8,056 nt of DNA from Betaproteobacteria bacterium UBA2293 (GTDB lineage: Bacteria > Pseudomonadota > Gammaproteobacteria > Burkholderiales > Rhodocyclaceae), in the NCBI GenBank assembly GCA_002345845.1, contig DDWF01000201.1, forward strand, positions 740 to 8,795. Direction: 5' to 3'. The position numbers and the translations under genes are program-made. The notes under the pieces are model-generated. The model had not been told where the DNA came from, did not search any database, and saw nothing but the letters and a program-made list of their open reading frames with translations. Of the stretch, positions 1 through 6,048 are shown in pieces. How positions within the stretch are numbered: position 1 is the first letter of the stretch; each line of letters begins with the position of its first letter.

Positions 1-1131
1 TTCGACCCGCGCCTGATCGTCAAGATTGCTCCGGCCGTTGCCAAGGCCGGCATGGATTCCGGTGTCGCCACCCGCCCGATCACGGACTGGGATGCCTATA
101 TCCAGGGGCTCAACGAGTTCGTTTATCACTCCGGCATGATCATGAAGCCGGTCTTCTCGCAGGCCAAGATGGCGCCCAAGCGCATCGTCTTTGCCGAAGG
201 CGAGGATGAGCGCGTGCTGCGCGCCGTGCAGGTGGTGCGCGACGAGGGCGTTGCCAAACCGGTGCTCATCGGTCGGCGCCAGGAAATCCTGCGGCGTATC
301 GAGGGCGCTGGTCTGCGTATCCGCGAAGGTGACGATTTCGAAGTCATTCACGCCGACGATTGCGCCTTCTTCGACGAGCATTTCGAGGAATTCTGGACCA
401 CCTACCACCGCCTGATGGAGCGCAAGGGCGTCTCGCCGGACTACGCCCGTCGCGAAGTGCGTCGCCGAGCTACCCTGTACGGTGCCCTGATGGTCCGCCT
501 TGGCTACGCCGATGGTCTCATCTGTGGCACCTTCGGCCGGCACGAGACGCACCGCGAATATGTGCAGAGTGTCATCGGTACTCGGCCGGACCTTGATCGC
601 TATTACGCGATGAACCTGCTGATGCTGCCTGGCCGCACCGTGTTCATTGGCGATACCTACGTCAATTACGATCCGACCGCCGAGCAACTGACCGACATGA
701 CCTTGCTGGCGGCTGAAGAGATCCGCAATTTCGGCATTCAGCCGAAGGTGGCCCTGCTCTCCCATTCGACCTTCGGGACCGAGAACACGCCGACAGCGCT
801 GAAGATGCGCGAAGTGCTCGCCCGTCTTGGCGAGCGGGCGCCGGAACTCGAGGTGGAAGGCGAAATGCATGGCGATGCCGCTCTCGATGAGCCGATTCGC
901 CTGGGGGCCTTCCCCAATTCGCGGCTCAAGGGGCAGGCCAACCTGCTGGTCATGCCGACGCTCGATGCGGCCAACATCTCGTTCAACCTGCTCAAGGTGG
1001 CGGCCGGCGATAACCTGACCATAGGCCCGATTCTGCTCGGTGCGGCCAAGCCGGTAAACATCCTGACGCCGACGGCAACTGTCCGCCGCATCGTCAACAT
1101 GACCGCGTTGACCGTTGTTGATGCAGGTTAA
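1..1131 (+). CDS. maeB: NADP-dependent malic enzyme with phosphotransacetylase-like domain (MaeB type), C-terminal part
   Basis: Partial gene. The frame is open from base 1 (it begins FDPRLIVKIAPAVA) through the stop at 1129-1131, giving 376 visible residues; the ATG at 52 is internal. MaeB enzymes oxidatively decarboxylate malate to pyruvate with NADP and are usually about 760 residues, so roughly the first half, with the malate and NADP-binding catalytic domains, lies off the left edge. Visible are the tail of the malic domain (residues 1 to about 50, including SGVATRPI) and then a phosphotransacetylase-like domain from about residue 59 (PKRIVFAEGEDERVLRA). This domain contains GTFGRHETHREYV, EGEMHGDAAL, GPILLGAAKPVNILTP and the end motif TVRRIVNMTAL. 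In this family the domain is known as an allosteric acetyl-CoA sensor rather than an active acetyltransferase. A stand-alone Pta is unlikely because of the upstream malic-domain residues. No strong terminator follows the gene. Confidence 0.93.
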   Translation, partial: FDPRLIVKIAPAVAKAGMDSGVATRPITDWDAYIQGLNEFVYHSGMIMKPVFSQAKMAPKRIVFAEGEDERVLRAVQVVRDEGVAKPVLIGRRQEILRRIEGAGLRIREGDDFEVIHADDCAFFDEHFEEFWTTYHRLMERKGVSPDYARREVRRRATLYGALMVRLGYADGLICGTFGRHETHREYVQSVIGTRPDLDRYYAMNLLMLPGRTVFIGDTYVNYDPTAEQLTDMTLLAAEEIRNFGIQPKVALLSHSTFGTENTPTALKMREVLARLGERAPELEVEGEMHGDAALDEPIRLGAFPNSRLKGQANLLVMPTLDAANISFNLLKVAAGDNLTIGPILLGAAKPVNILTPTATVRRIVNMTALTVVDAG

Positions 1132-1151
1132 TTTCGAACTTTAACTGCTTA

Positions 1152-1165
1152 ATCTATCTATCTAT
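1152..1165. repeat. Short ATCT tetranucleotide tract
   Basis: Three and a half copies of ATCT lie just upstream of the candidate promoter of the DD-peptidase gene. The tract is directly visible, but it is short for a phase-variable microsatellite. It may only reflect the AT-rich nature of this leader. Confidence 0.6.
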
Positions 1166-1170
1166 TTTTA

Positions 1171-1198
1171 TTGAAAAATAACGATCTCTTGCTAAACT
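1171..1198 (+). promoter_or_regulatory. Candidate sigma-70 promoter with extended -10 for the DD-peptidase gene
   Basis: TTGAAA (1171-1176) resembles a -35 box. After a 16-base spacer comes TAAACT (1193-1198), which matches the -10 consensus at 4 of 6 bases and is preceded by TGC at 1190-1192, giving an extended -10 (TGnTAAACT). Transcription would start near 1205, leaving a leader of about 30 bases. The left arm of the inverted repeat at 1179-1234 falls in the spacer, so a protein bound there could block the promoter. Assigned by eye from consensus only. Confidence 0.45.
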
Positions 1199-1234
1199 GA
1201 GATAAACTTCCCGGCAGTTGGCAGGAGATCGTTA
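1179..1234. repeat. Nested inverted repeat over promoter and ribosome binding site
   Basis: TAACGATCTC (1179-1188) is exactly repeated in inverse as GAGATCGTTA (1225-1234), 10 of 10 bases, with 36 bases between. Inside it, AACTG (1195-1199) pairs with CAGTT (1215-1219). The right arm ends at the base before the ATG at 1235 and takes in most of the Shine-Dalgarno AGGAG. A transcript reading through from maeB could fold so that the ribosome binding site is hidden. A transcript from the promoter at 1171-1198 would lack the left arm, in which case the arms would act as DNA operator half-sites. Both roles are inference. Confidence 0.6.
1223..1227 (+). promoter_or_regulatory. Ribosome binding site of the DD-peptidase gene
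   Basis: AGGAG lies 7 bases upstream of the ATG at 1235 and fixes that start. Part of it is within the right arm of the inverted repeat ending at 1234. Confidence 0.75.
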
Positions 1235-2284
1235 ATGAAGCTTAAGTTTGGGGCGCTCGTCGTCATTGCCGCCATGATTGGTCTGGCGGCACCTCTGCAT
1301 GCTGCGACCACCAAGAAGGCCGAGTCGCAGGTCGGCAAGAAAGTTGCCAGTAAACCAGCCAGCAAGCTTGCGGCCAAGCCGCGGACGAAGAAGGTTGCCG
1401 ATGTCGCTGGCAAGACCAGGAGCGCCAAGGGAACGAAGGTCACCAAGAGTGGTGGGCGCCAGTTCATCGCCAACCAGGCAAGTAATCCGGTGCGGACGGT
1501 TGCCAATGATATTGATCCCGGTCGCCTGGCCATTCACTCTTCGTCGGCGCTGGTCATTGACCAGACGACCGGTCAGACCGTCCTCGAAAAACAGCCGGAT
1601 ACCGTGGTGCCGATTGCTTCCATCACCAAGCTGATGACGGCCATGGTCGTCCTTGACGCCGGGCTTGATCTGCATGAGGTCATCGCCATCAGCGACGAGG
1701 ATGTCGACTGGCTCAAGGGGACGCGTTCGCGCCTGCCGGTGGGCACGACGATGACACGCGAAACAGCGATGTTGCTGGCGTTGATGTCGTCCGAAAACCG
1801 GGCGGCCAATGCCCTTGGGCGTCATTATCCCGGAGGCCTGGCGGCCTTCGTTCAGGCGATGAACCGCAAGGCAGCATCCCTCGGTATGTACAACAGCCGT
1901 TTCGAGGAACCGACCGGCCTGTCCAGCAACAACGTGTCGACGGCCCATGATCTGGCGCGCATGGTTATCGCTGCCGCTCGTTATCCGGAAATTCGCAGCT
2001 ATTCGACGACGGCCGAGGCGCGTCTGGAAATCAAGGGGCGGGCTCGTGACTTTGGCAATACCAACGCACTGGTGCGCAACGATAACTGGGAAATCGGCAT
2101 ATCGAAGACCGGCTATATTTCCGAGGCCGGTCGTTGCCTGGTCATGCAGGCACATGTGGCTGGCAAGCCGGTGGTCATCGTATTGCTCGATTCGAACGGA
2201 AAGATGACGCGAGTCGGCGACGCCAACCGGATCAAGCGCTGGATGGAAAGTGCGAGCGTGGCCAGCGGCCGGCGTTCGGCCTGA
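1235..2284 (+). CDS. pbpG: Exported D-alanyl-D-alanine endopeptidase/carboxypeptidase (peptidase S11, PBP7-like)
   Basis: A protein of 349 residues that would act on peptidoglycan in the periplasm, cutting D-Ala-meso-DAP cross-links or terminal D-Ala. It starts with a Sec-type signal peptide (MKLKFGALVVIAAMIGLAAP, then LHA, probably cleaved near residue 24). Next is an unusual Lys/Ala-rich linker of about 50 residues (25-74), followed by the S11 catalytic domain. All three penicillin-binding motifs are present: SxxK as S129-ITK132, SxN as S186-E-N188, and KTG at 291-293. The length and the absence of a C-terminal amphipathic anchor fit PbpG better than the membrane-anchored DacA/DacC carboxypeptidases. 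The start is supported by AGGAG 7 bases upstream and by the signal peptide. The gene stands alone, with a terminator at 2307-2338. Endopeptidase versus carboxypeptidase activity cannot be told from sequence alone. Confidence 0.9.
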   Translation: MKLKFGALVVIAAMIGLAAPLHAATTKKAESQVGKKVASKPASKLAAKPRTKKVADVAGKTRSAKGTKVTKSGGRQFIANQASNPVRTVANDIDPGRLAIHSSSALVIDQTTGQTVLEKQPDTVVPIASITKLMTAMVVLDAGLDLHEVIAISDEDVDWLKGTRSRLPVGTTMTRETAMLLALMSSENRAANALGRHYPGGLAAFVQAMNRKAASLGMYNSRFEEPTGLSSNNVSTAHDLARMVIAAARYPEIRSYSTTAEARLEIKGRARDFGNTNALVRNDNWEIGISKTGYISEAGRCLVMQAHVAGKPVVIVLLDSNGKMTRVGDANRIKRWMESASVASGRRSA

Positions 2285-2306
2285 TCAGGATTCTCGTTCG
2301 ACGAAC

Positions 2307-2338
2307 AGGGCCGCCGCGAGCGGCCCTTGTTATTTCTT
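2307..2338 (+). terminator. Intrinsic terminator of the DD-peptidase gene
   Basis: A perfect 8-base-pair GC-rich stem, AGGGCCGC (2307-2314) and GCGGCCCT (2320-2327), has a 5-base loop and is followed by a T-rich run, TTGTTATTTCTT. It lies 22 bases past the stop at 2284. It abuts the 3' end of the minus-strand IclR gene, so the T-run overlaps that stop codon. In the minus direction the stem has no T-run, so it is a poorer terminator for iclR. Confidence 0.8.
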
Positions 2339-3115
2339 GCCGCCGTAGCCGAGTGCGTGCGAGACGGAGTCGGCAGTCCGGCGCAGCAAGGCGACCCATT
2401 CCGGATCATGGCGGTCGGCTGGCGCGGAGACTGAAAGGGCGGCGATAACGCTGCCCTCGTCGTCGTGGATCGGCGCGGCGACACATTTGAGGCCGAGTTC
2501 GGCTTCCTCGTCGTCGTAGGCGATGCCATGACGGCGGACCTTGTCGAGTTCCTTTTCGAGTGCCGTCAGGGTGGTCAGCGAATGCGGTGTCTTGCCCGGC
2601 AGGCCGGTGCGCTTGGCATAGTCGCGGACCTTCTGCGTGCTCTCGGCGGCGAGGAACAGCTTGCCGAGCGAAGTCAGGTGCAGTGGCGCGCGGCCGCCGA
2701 CCAGGTAGACGACGCGGACCAGAGCGCGGCCCGAGGAGGTGCGTTCGAGATAGACGATTTCGTCGTCATGACGGACGCCGAGATTGATTGCCTCGCCGAT
2801 CTGTTCATGCAGTTCCTGCATGAAGGGCAGGGCGACTTCGCGCAGGTTGATGCGCGATTTGACGATGGCGCCGAGTTCGAGCAGGCGGATGCCGAGGCGG
2901 TAGGTGCCGGCATCTTCGCGTTCGACGAAGCGGGCCGTGGTCATCGCCGCCAGGATGCGGTGGGCGGTGGAAGGGTGCAGTTCAGTAGCGGCAGCAAGGT
3001 GCTTCAGGCTGGCCGGATCCGGAGACTCGGCGAGCGCGTCGAGCAGGGACATCATGCGCTCGATGACTTGAATCGAACCGGGTGCCCTGGCGGGAACACT
3101 GGCTTCGTCGGACAA
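2330..3115 (-). CDS. IclR-family transcriptional regulator, probable regulator of the divergent lut operon
   Basis: A DNA-binding regulator of 261 residues, typical for the IclR family. The N-terminal winged helix-turn-helix spans about residues 14-75 (SIQVIERMMSLLDAL, then LKHLAAATELHPSTAHRILA, which includes the recognition helix). The effector-binding domain spans about residues 90-255 (GVRHDDEIVYLERT, APLHLTSLGKLFLA, GLKCVAAPIHD, VIAALSVSAP). I chose a TTG start at 3115 because AAAGGA sits 6 bases upstream at the right spacing. An ATG at 3187 in the same frame would add 24 residues (RRTRRQSSQCYSNHTNK-like) that do not resemble the family, and it would overlap the lutA start. The gene is divergent from lutA with 70 bases between, so control of lactate genes is a reasonable inference. 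IclR proteins commonly sense small organic acids; lactate, pyruvate or another 2-hydroxyacid would be candidate ligands, not shown. Confidence 0.88.
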   Translation of the reverse strand: MSDEASVPARAPGSIQVIERMMSLLDALAESPDPASLKHLAAATELHPSTAHRILAAMTTARFVEREDAGTYRLGIRLLELGAIVKSRINLREVALPFMQELHEQIGEAINLGVRHDDEIVYLERTSSGRALVRVVYLVGGRAPLHLTSLGKLFLAAESTQKVRDYAKRTGLPGKTPHSLTTLTALEKELDKVRRHGIAYDDEEAELGLKCVAAPIHDDEGSVIAALSVSAPADRHDPEWVALLRRTADSVSHALGYGGKK

Positions 3116-3120
3116 CTGGA

Positions 3121-3127
3121 TTCCTTT
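3121..3127 (-). promoter_or_regulatory. Ribosome binding site deciding the TTG start of the IclR gene
   Basis: Read on the minus strand this is AAAGGAA; the GGA core ends 6 bases before TTG at 3115-3113. It is the only good Shine-Dalgarno sequence near the 5' end of this gene, and it supports the shorter product over the ATG at 3187. Confidence 0.65.
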
Positions 3128-3141
3128 ATTGGTGTGGTTTG

Positions 3142-3157
3142 AGTAGCATTGGCTACT
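3142..3157. promoter_or_regulatory. Palindromic operator candidate between the IclR gene and lutA
   Basis: AGTAGC-ATTG-GCTACT is a perfect 6-4-6 inverted repeat. Its centre (3149.5) is almost exactly midway between the two divergent start codons (3115 and 3186). IclR-family proteins bind palindromic sites of about this size in divergent intergenic regions, so one site could control both directions. A weak -10-like TAGCAT (3144-3149) lies inside it on the plus strand. I found no convincing -35 box for either gene, so promoters are not called separately. Confidence 0.5.
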
Positions 3158-3185
3158 TTGTCTTCTTGTGCGGCGCAATATTAGC

Positions 3186-3917
3186 ATGCGCGTAGCCCTC
3201 TACGTTACCTGTCTCGTTGACCTGATGCGCCCATCCGTGGGCTTTGCCGCCTTGCGCCTGCTCGAGGCGGCGGACTGCGAAGTCATTGTGCCGGCCGGCC
3301 AGACCTGCTGCGGCCAGCCGGCCTGGAGTGCCGGTGAACGGGCGGCCGCAGCCGCTCTGGCGAAAAAGGCGGTGGCCGAGCTGGAAGGCTTCGCTGCGGT
3401 GGTCGTGCCCTCCGGTTCCTGTGCCGAACATATGCGCAAGGTATGGCCGGAACTGCTCGCCGATGATGTCCAGTGGGCGACAAGGGCGTCCGCCGTGGCC
3501 GAGCGCTGTCACGAGTTGACCAGCTTTCTGGTTGATGTCCTGAAATTTACCGAGCCGCCGGCCGATTTCGCCGGCAGCGTCACCTATCACGATTCCTGCA
3601 AGGGTTTGCGTGGCCTCGGCATCAAGCAACAGCCGCGCGAGCTGCTGGCCCGGGTGCCCGGCCTGCGCCTCGACGAGATGGCCGAGTGCGAGGAATGCTG
3701 CGGCTTTGGCGGTGCCTTTGCGGTCGAATTCGGTGAGATCTCGACGCAGATCGTCGACCGCAAGTGCGAATCGATTGCCGCTGTCGGCGCCGATGGCGTG
3801 GTCGGCGGCGATCTCGGTTGCCTGCTCAATATCGAGGGCCGGCTGCGCCGCCGAGGCGACAGCCGTACTCGCGTGCTGCACATCGCCGAAGTGCTGGCCG
3901 GCGGGAGCGGCGAGTGA
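3186..3917 (+). CDS. lutA: L-lactate utilization protein LutA (LldE), CCG-domain iron-sulfur subunit
   Basis: A 243-residue subunit of the LutABC complex, which oxidises L-lactate to pyruvate in the cytoplasm, probably at the membrane. It has two CCG (cysteine-rich) domains. The first uses C9, C41-C42 (QTCCGQP) and C79; the second uses C138 (YHDSCKGLRGLG), C171-C172 (ECCGFGGAF) and C212. Such repeats bind non-cubane iron-sulfur clusters in LutA, GlcF, GlpC and heterodisulfide reductase. Length, the N-terminus MRVALYVTCLVD and the following LutB gene point to LutA. The start is the ATG at 3186; the in-frame GTG at 3168 would add six residues outside the family pattern. There is no clear Shine-Dalgarno sequence, and the ATG lies in a small stem (GCGCA 3173-3177 with TGCGC 3187-3191). 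Its stop overlaps the GTG start of lutB. Confidence 0.93.
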   Translation: MRVALYVTCLVDLMRPSVGFAALRLLEAADCEVIVPAGQTCCGQPAWSAGERAAAAALAKKAVAELEGFAAVVVPSGSCAEHMRKVWPELLADDVQWATRASAVAERCHELTSFLVDVLKFTEPPADFAGSVTYHDSCKGLRGLGIKQQPRELLARVPGLRLDEMAECEECCGFGGAFAVEFGEISTQIVDRKCESIAAVGADGVVGGDLGCLLNIEGRLRRRGDSRTRVLHIAEVLAGGSGE

Positions 3918-5347
3918 CAGCGGCCCAGCCGCTGACCTTCCATGCCCGGGCCGGCGAAAAGGTGCGTGACCGGCGCCTGCAGCAGGCCTTGCAGAAGGCG
4001 CGGCCGCTGTTCGTCGGCAAGCGGGCGCGCGGTGTCGCGGCGCTGGCCGAGGATCAGCTGGACTTCGAACGCCTGCGCGACGCCGGCGAGGCAATCCGCA
4101 ATCGCGTATTGGCCGATCTCGATGTCTGGCTGGAAATTTTCGAGGAGCGGGCGCGGGCGACCGGCGCCGAAGTACTGTGGGCGCGCGACGGCCGCGAGAT
4201 CTGCCAGCAGGTGATCGAGGTCGCCCGCCGTCACGGCGTGAGCAAGGCGACCAAGTCGAAGTCGATGCTGTCCGAGGAGGCCGACCTCAATGCTGCCTTG
4301 TCGGCGGCCGGCATCCGCCCGGTCGAGACCGATCTTGGCGAATACATCGTGCAGTTGGCCGGCGAGGCGCCGTCGCACATCATCGCCCCGGCCGTGCACA
4401 AGAGTATCGACCAGGTCGAGGCGCTGTTCGCCAAAGAGCACGGCCGAACGGCGCAGCCGCGCAGTTCGGCCGACATTCCGGCGATGGCGGCCGAGGCGCG
4501 GGCGGTGCTGCGCGAGCACTTTTTGACCGCCGAGATGGGCATCACCGGCGCCAATTTCCTGATCGCCGAAAGCGGCTCGGCGGCGCTGGTCACCAACGAA
4601 GGCAACGGCCGCATGGTGACGACGCTGCCCAAGGTGCATGTGGTGATCACCGGCATCGAGAAAATCGTCCCGACACTGGAGGACTTCGCCACGCTGATGC
4701 GCCTGCTGCCACGCTCGGCGACCGGCCAGACGATCTCCAACTACGTCTCGCTGCTGACCGGCACGCGCCGCGACGGCGATGGCGAAGGGCCAACGAAGAC
4801 GGTCTTCATCCTCGTCGACAACGGCCGTGCCGGACTGCTCGGCTCGCCGTGGCAGGACATGCTGCGCTGCATCCGTTGCGGCGCCTGCATGAACCACTGC
4901 CCGGTCTATTTTTCCCTCGGCGGCCATGCTTACGGCTGGGTTTATCCGGGGCCGATGGGCTCGGTGCTGACGCCGCTGCTGACCGGTCTGGAAAATGCGC
5001 TGGAATTGCCGCGCGCCAGCACCGGCTGCAACCAGTGCGCTAGCGTCTGCCCGGTGCGCATCCCGCTACCCAAATTGATGCACCGGCTGCGCGAGGAGCA
5101 GGTCACGCGCGGCCTGCGCCCGCGTCGCGAACGCCTGATGATCGGCGCCTGGGCCTGGCTGGCCGGACGCCCGAAACTGTATCGTTGGCTGGCTGCCCGA
5201 GCCGCCCGCTACTTGCGCTGGCTGGCCGGCGACCAAGCCGCCATCCGCATTTTCGGTCTGGCGCCGGCATGGACCGAAGGCCGCGACCTGCCGGTCGGGC
5301 CGGGACGGACTTTTCATGAACTTTACGCAGCAAGAAAGAGAGCTTGA
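3914..5347 (+). CDS. lutB: L-lactate utilization iron-sulfur protein LutB (LldF)
   Basis: A 477-residue protein, the usual LutB length and the likely electron-transfer core of the lactate oxidation complex. The N-terminal LUD domain spans about residues 60-300, with GITGANFLIAESGS at 209-222 and TKSKSMLSEE upstream. A ferredoxin-like module follows. Its first cluster motif is CIRCGACMNHCP (C319, C322, C325, C329); the second is CNQCASVCP (C372, C375, C379), with Ser at the position of a fourth Cys (S369), as I recall being normal for LutB. The C-terminal region (about 400-477) has Trp/Arg-rich amphipathic helices (GAWAWLAGRPKLYRWL) that may bring the protein to the membrane. The GTG start at 3914 overlaps the lutA stop (GTGA), which indicates translational coupling. 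The frame is open further upstream, but that region is lutA in another frame. Confidence 0.93.
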   Translation: MTAAQPLTFHARAGEKVRDRRLQQALQKARPLFVGKRARGVAALAEDQLDFERLRDAGEAIRNRVLADLDVWLEIFEERARATGAEVLWARDGREICQQVIEVARRHGVSKATKSKSMLSEEADLNAALSAAGIRPVETDLGEYIVQLAGEAPSHIIAPAVHKSIDQVEALFAKEHGRTAQPRSSADIPAMAAEARAVLREHFLTAEMGITGANFLIAESGSAALVTNEGNGRMVTTLPKVHVVITGIEKIVPTLEDFATLMRLLPRSATGQTISNYVSLLTGTRRDGDGEGPTKTVFILVDNGRAGLLGSPWQDMLRCIRCGACMNHCPVYFSLGGHAYGWVYPGPMGSVLTPLLTGLENALELPRASTGCNQCASVCPVRIPLPKLMHRLREEQVTRGLRPRRERLMIGAWAWLAGRPKLYRWLAARAARYLRWLAGDQAAIRIFGLAPAWTEGRDLPVGPGRTFHELYAARKRA

Positions 5348-5349
5348 AC

Positions 5350-6048
5350 ATGGAACTCGCAGCCGAAGGCCCGATGGCCATTCCCCTGTGGATCAACGGC
5401 CACGCCTATCTGACCGTTGGCGATTCCTTCTACGATGTGGTCAATCCGCATACCGGTGAGGTTGCACGCCGAGTGCCGCTGTGTGGTGCCAGTGAAGCGG
5501 CGCAGGCGGTTAGCGCTGCCCGCGCGGCGCAGCCGGAATGGGCCGAGATGGGCCTGAACGCCCGCCGCGTCTGCCTGGGGGCGCTGGCCGACGGGCTGGA
5601 ACGCTATGCCGGGCACTTCGCCAAGCTGCTCGGCCAGGAAGTCCTGCTCGACGACGAGGCGGCAGCGGCCGAAGTCGCTGCTGCAGTGGCTGTGCTGCGC
5701 GCGGCCGAAGTCGGTGAGACCGGCATCGTCGGCGTCATCGTCAGTGCCGAGCGGCCGCTGTCGGCGGCAGCAGCAGTCATCGCGCCGGCCCTGCTGGCTG
5801 GCGCTGCGGTGGTCATCAAACCCAGCCCGCGGGCGCCAGCGGCGGTGTTTGCACTGTGCGAGCTGTCGGCCCGGGCCGAGTGGCCGGGCGGCGTGCTCAA
5901 CCTGTTGCAGGGCGATACGGCGGCAATCGACGGGTTGTGCGTGGCCGGTGTCGATCGTCTGGTTTACCGCGGCAACGCCGCTCTCGGGGTGCAGATTGGC
6001 GCCATCGCCGATGCCGCTGGTACGCCCTACGTAATGCAGGCGGTGTGA
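5350..6048 (+). CDS. Half-length, probably non-catalytic aldehyde dehydrogenase-like protein
   Basis: A 232-residue protein matching only the N-terminal part of the aldehyde dehydrogenase fold. Family landmarks are INGHAY, YDVVNPHTGEVARRVP (28-43), GVIVSAERPL (128-137), IAPALLAGAAVVIKPS (144-159), GGVLNLLQGD (180-189) and VYRGNAALG (205-213). Full enzymes are about 480-500 residues. This one ends (TPYVMQAV) just where the catalytic-Glu motif ELGGK should start, so the whole catalytic domain with its Cys is missing. The usual PWNFP with the oxyanion-hole Asn is replaced by SAERP (132-136), and the ribose-binding Glu after KPS is Pro160. About 20-25 residues before the GVI strand also appear to be lost. 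The ATG at 5350 lies 2 bases after the lutB stop with AGAGAG 7 bases upstream; TTG at 5344 is an alternative. The stop overlaps the next ATG (TGATG). There is no internal stop, and composition is like the neighbours. Function unknown; a structural or regulatory subunit is one idea. Confidence 0.82.
   Translation: MELAAEGPMAIPLWINGHAYLTVGDSFYDVVNPHTGEVARRVPLCGASEAAQAVSAARAAQPEWAEMGLNARRVCLGALADGLERYAGHFAKLLGQEVLLDDEAAAAEVAAAVAVLRAAEVGETGIVGVIVSAERPLSAAAAVIAPALLAGAAVVIKPSPRAPAAVFALCELSARAEWPGGVLNLLQGDTAAIDGLCVAGVDRLVYRGNAALGVQIGAIADAAGTPYVMQAV

Noticed and set aside
1127..1170. Terminator for maeB
   Set aside because: GTTAA (1127-1131) and TTAAC (1141-1145) can pair, but the stem is 5 AT-rich pairs and the following tract is not a T-run. 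It is too weak to call.
1232..2155. Open frame of 307 codons on the minus strand opposite the DD-peptidase gene
   Set aside because: The plus strand has a signal peptide, a ribosome binding site and all three S11 motifs. The antisense translation shows no family resemblance and is a codon-bias shadow.
2296..2306. Small palindrome GTTCG-A-CGAAC just before the terminator
   Set aside because: The one-base centre makes it a poor hairpin, and it lies in a 3' region with no promoter nearby. Probably chance.
2465..3142. Open frame of 225 codons on the plus strand opposite the IclR gene
   Set aside because: It is a mirror of the regulator's codons (Asp/Gly/Ala-rich, no motifs). The minus strand carries the helix-turn-helix and effector domain.
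3587..4927. Long open frame of 446 codons on the minus strand opposite lutA/lutB
   Set aside because: It lies opposite two clearly recognised proteins, its translation is Arg/Gly/His-rich low-complexity sequence with no known motif, and antisense open frames of this length are expected at this GC content.
3186..5347. Glycolate oxidase (GlcF) or glycerol-3-phosphate dehydrogenase (GlpC) iron-sulfur subunits instead of LutA/LutB
   Set aside because: In GlcF and GlpC the ferredoxin and CCG parts are in one polypeptide. Here the CCG protein is separate, and the second protein has an LUD domain, as does the lutC product, which is specific to the lactate utilization set.
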